From: an uncultured Phycisphaerales bacterium
GTDB taxonomy: Bacteria > Planctomycetota > Phycisphaerae > UBA1845 > CAIVHJ01
Reading direction: 5' to 3'
NCBI GenBank assembly: GCA_903905665.1
Contig: CAIVHJ010000228.1
Location: 1 to 13,957, forward strand
Length of the DNA stretch: 13,957 nt
Part shown: piece by piece, positions 13,881 through 13,957 of the stretch
Layout of the letters: each line of letters starts with the position of its first letter
Position numbering within the stretch: the first letter of the stretch is position 1
The notes under the pieces: generated by a model
The model's database searches: none
What the model saw: only the letters and a program-made list of their open reading frames with translations
Told to the model about the DNA's origin: nothing
Made by a program: the position numbers and the translations under genes

Positions 13881-13957
13881 TCCTCGGCAAAGTCAAAGGG
13901 CAAGTGGTCTCCACGATCAAGCACCCCGCCTATGCGAACCGCCGGGTGCTGCTGCTG
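13877..13957 (+). CDS. BMC-P vertex protein (EutN/CcmL family), third, truncated by window end
   Basis: Only the first 27 codons are inside the window: MILGKVKGQVVSTIKHPAYA followed by NRRVLLL, which fits the first two strands of EutN/CcmL proteins and resembles the starts of the two other BMC-P genes. GGAGG (13867-13871) is 5 nt before the ATG, and the ATG overlaps the previous stop. The 3' end is missing because the window ends, not because the gene is broken. It shows that the operon continues. Confidence 0.88.
   Translation, partial: MILGKVKGQVVSTIKHPAYANRRVLLL

Noticed and set aside
8486..13957. PVM-type fucose/rhamnose microcompartment
   Set aside because: The aldolase is a class I DERA with KTSTG and VKAAGG lysines, not the class II zinc aldolase that defines that type.

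Overview
The window looks like a chromosomal piece of a planctomycete-like bacterium (PVC group; possibly Phycisphaerae-like). This is inferred from the mix of a pseudopilin-like protein with a C-terminal H-X9-DG motif, an exported LamG/DUF1080-like protein, a bacterial deoxyhypusine-synthase homologue and a bacterial microcompartment (BMC) operon. No rRNA or marker gene is present to confirm it. There are 16 protein-coding genes, the last one cut by the window edge. No tRNA, rRNA, IS element or CRISPR array was seen.

Left part (1-6337), ordinary chromosomal genes: a deoxyhypusine synthase-family enzyme and an MFS transporter form a two-gene + strand unit. A PhoU-like DUF47 protein lies on the - strand, convergent with it, and a 20-bp near-palindrome sits between the two ends. 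After a 367-bp non-coding stretch come three + strand genes for exported products: a LamG-like protein, a prepilin-type protein and a lipoprotein alpha/beta hydrolase.

Middle (6341-8485): a tightly packed - strand pair, thymidine kinase (tdk) then a concentrative nucleoside transporter (CNT/NupC), which suggests uptake and salvage of (deoxy)nucleosides. It is divergent from the BMC operon across a 287-bp regulatory region. That region holds a near-consensus promoter whose -35 box sits inside a perfect 15-bp inverted repeat, a degenerate second copy of the repeat, and overlapping leader hairpins.

Right part (8486-13957, continuing past the window): a BMC operon in the order RpiB-like::deoxyribose-phosphate aldolase (DERA) fusion, BMC-T, BMC-H, BMC-P, CoA-acylating aldehyde dehydrogenase, second BMC-T, BMC-P, and a truncated third BMC-P. 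The working model is that DERA cleaves 2-deoxyribose 5-phosphate to glyceraldehyde 3-phosphate and acetaldehyde inside the shell, and the aldehyde dehydrogenase converts acetaldehyde to acetyl-CoA. This corresponds to the sugar-phosphate-utilising (SPU) class of BMC surveys, not to the fucose/rhamnose PVM compartment best known in planctomycetes. Adjacent nucleoside uptake and salvage genes fit DNA- or nucleoside-derived deoxyribose as the feed.

The most notable features are the in-frame RpiB-DERA fusion with an encapsulation-peptide-like helix in the middle and its own internal start signal, the non-canonical RpiB active site (Asp-Arg-Ala in place of the usual Cys-Gly-Thr), a five-cysteine cluster ahead of the DERA barrel, and the promoter/operator architecture.
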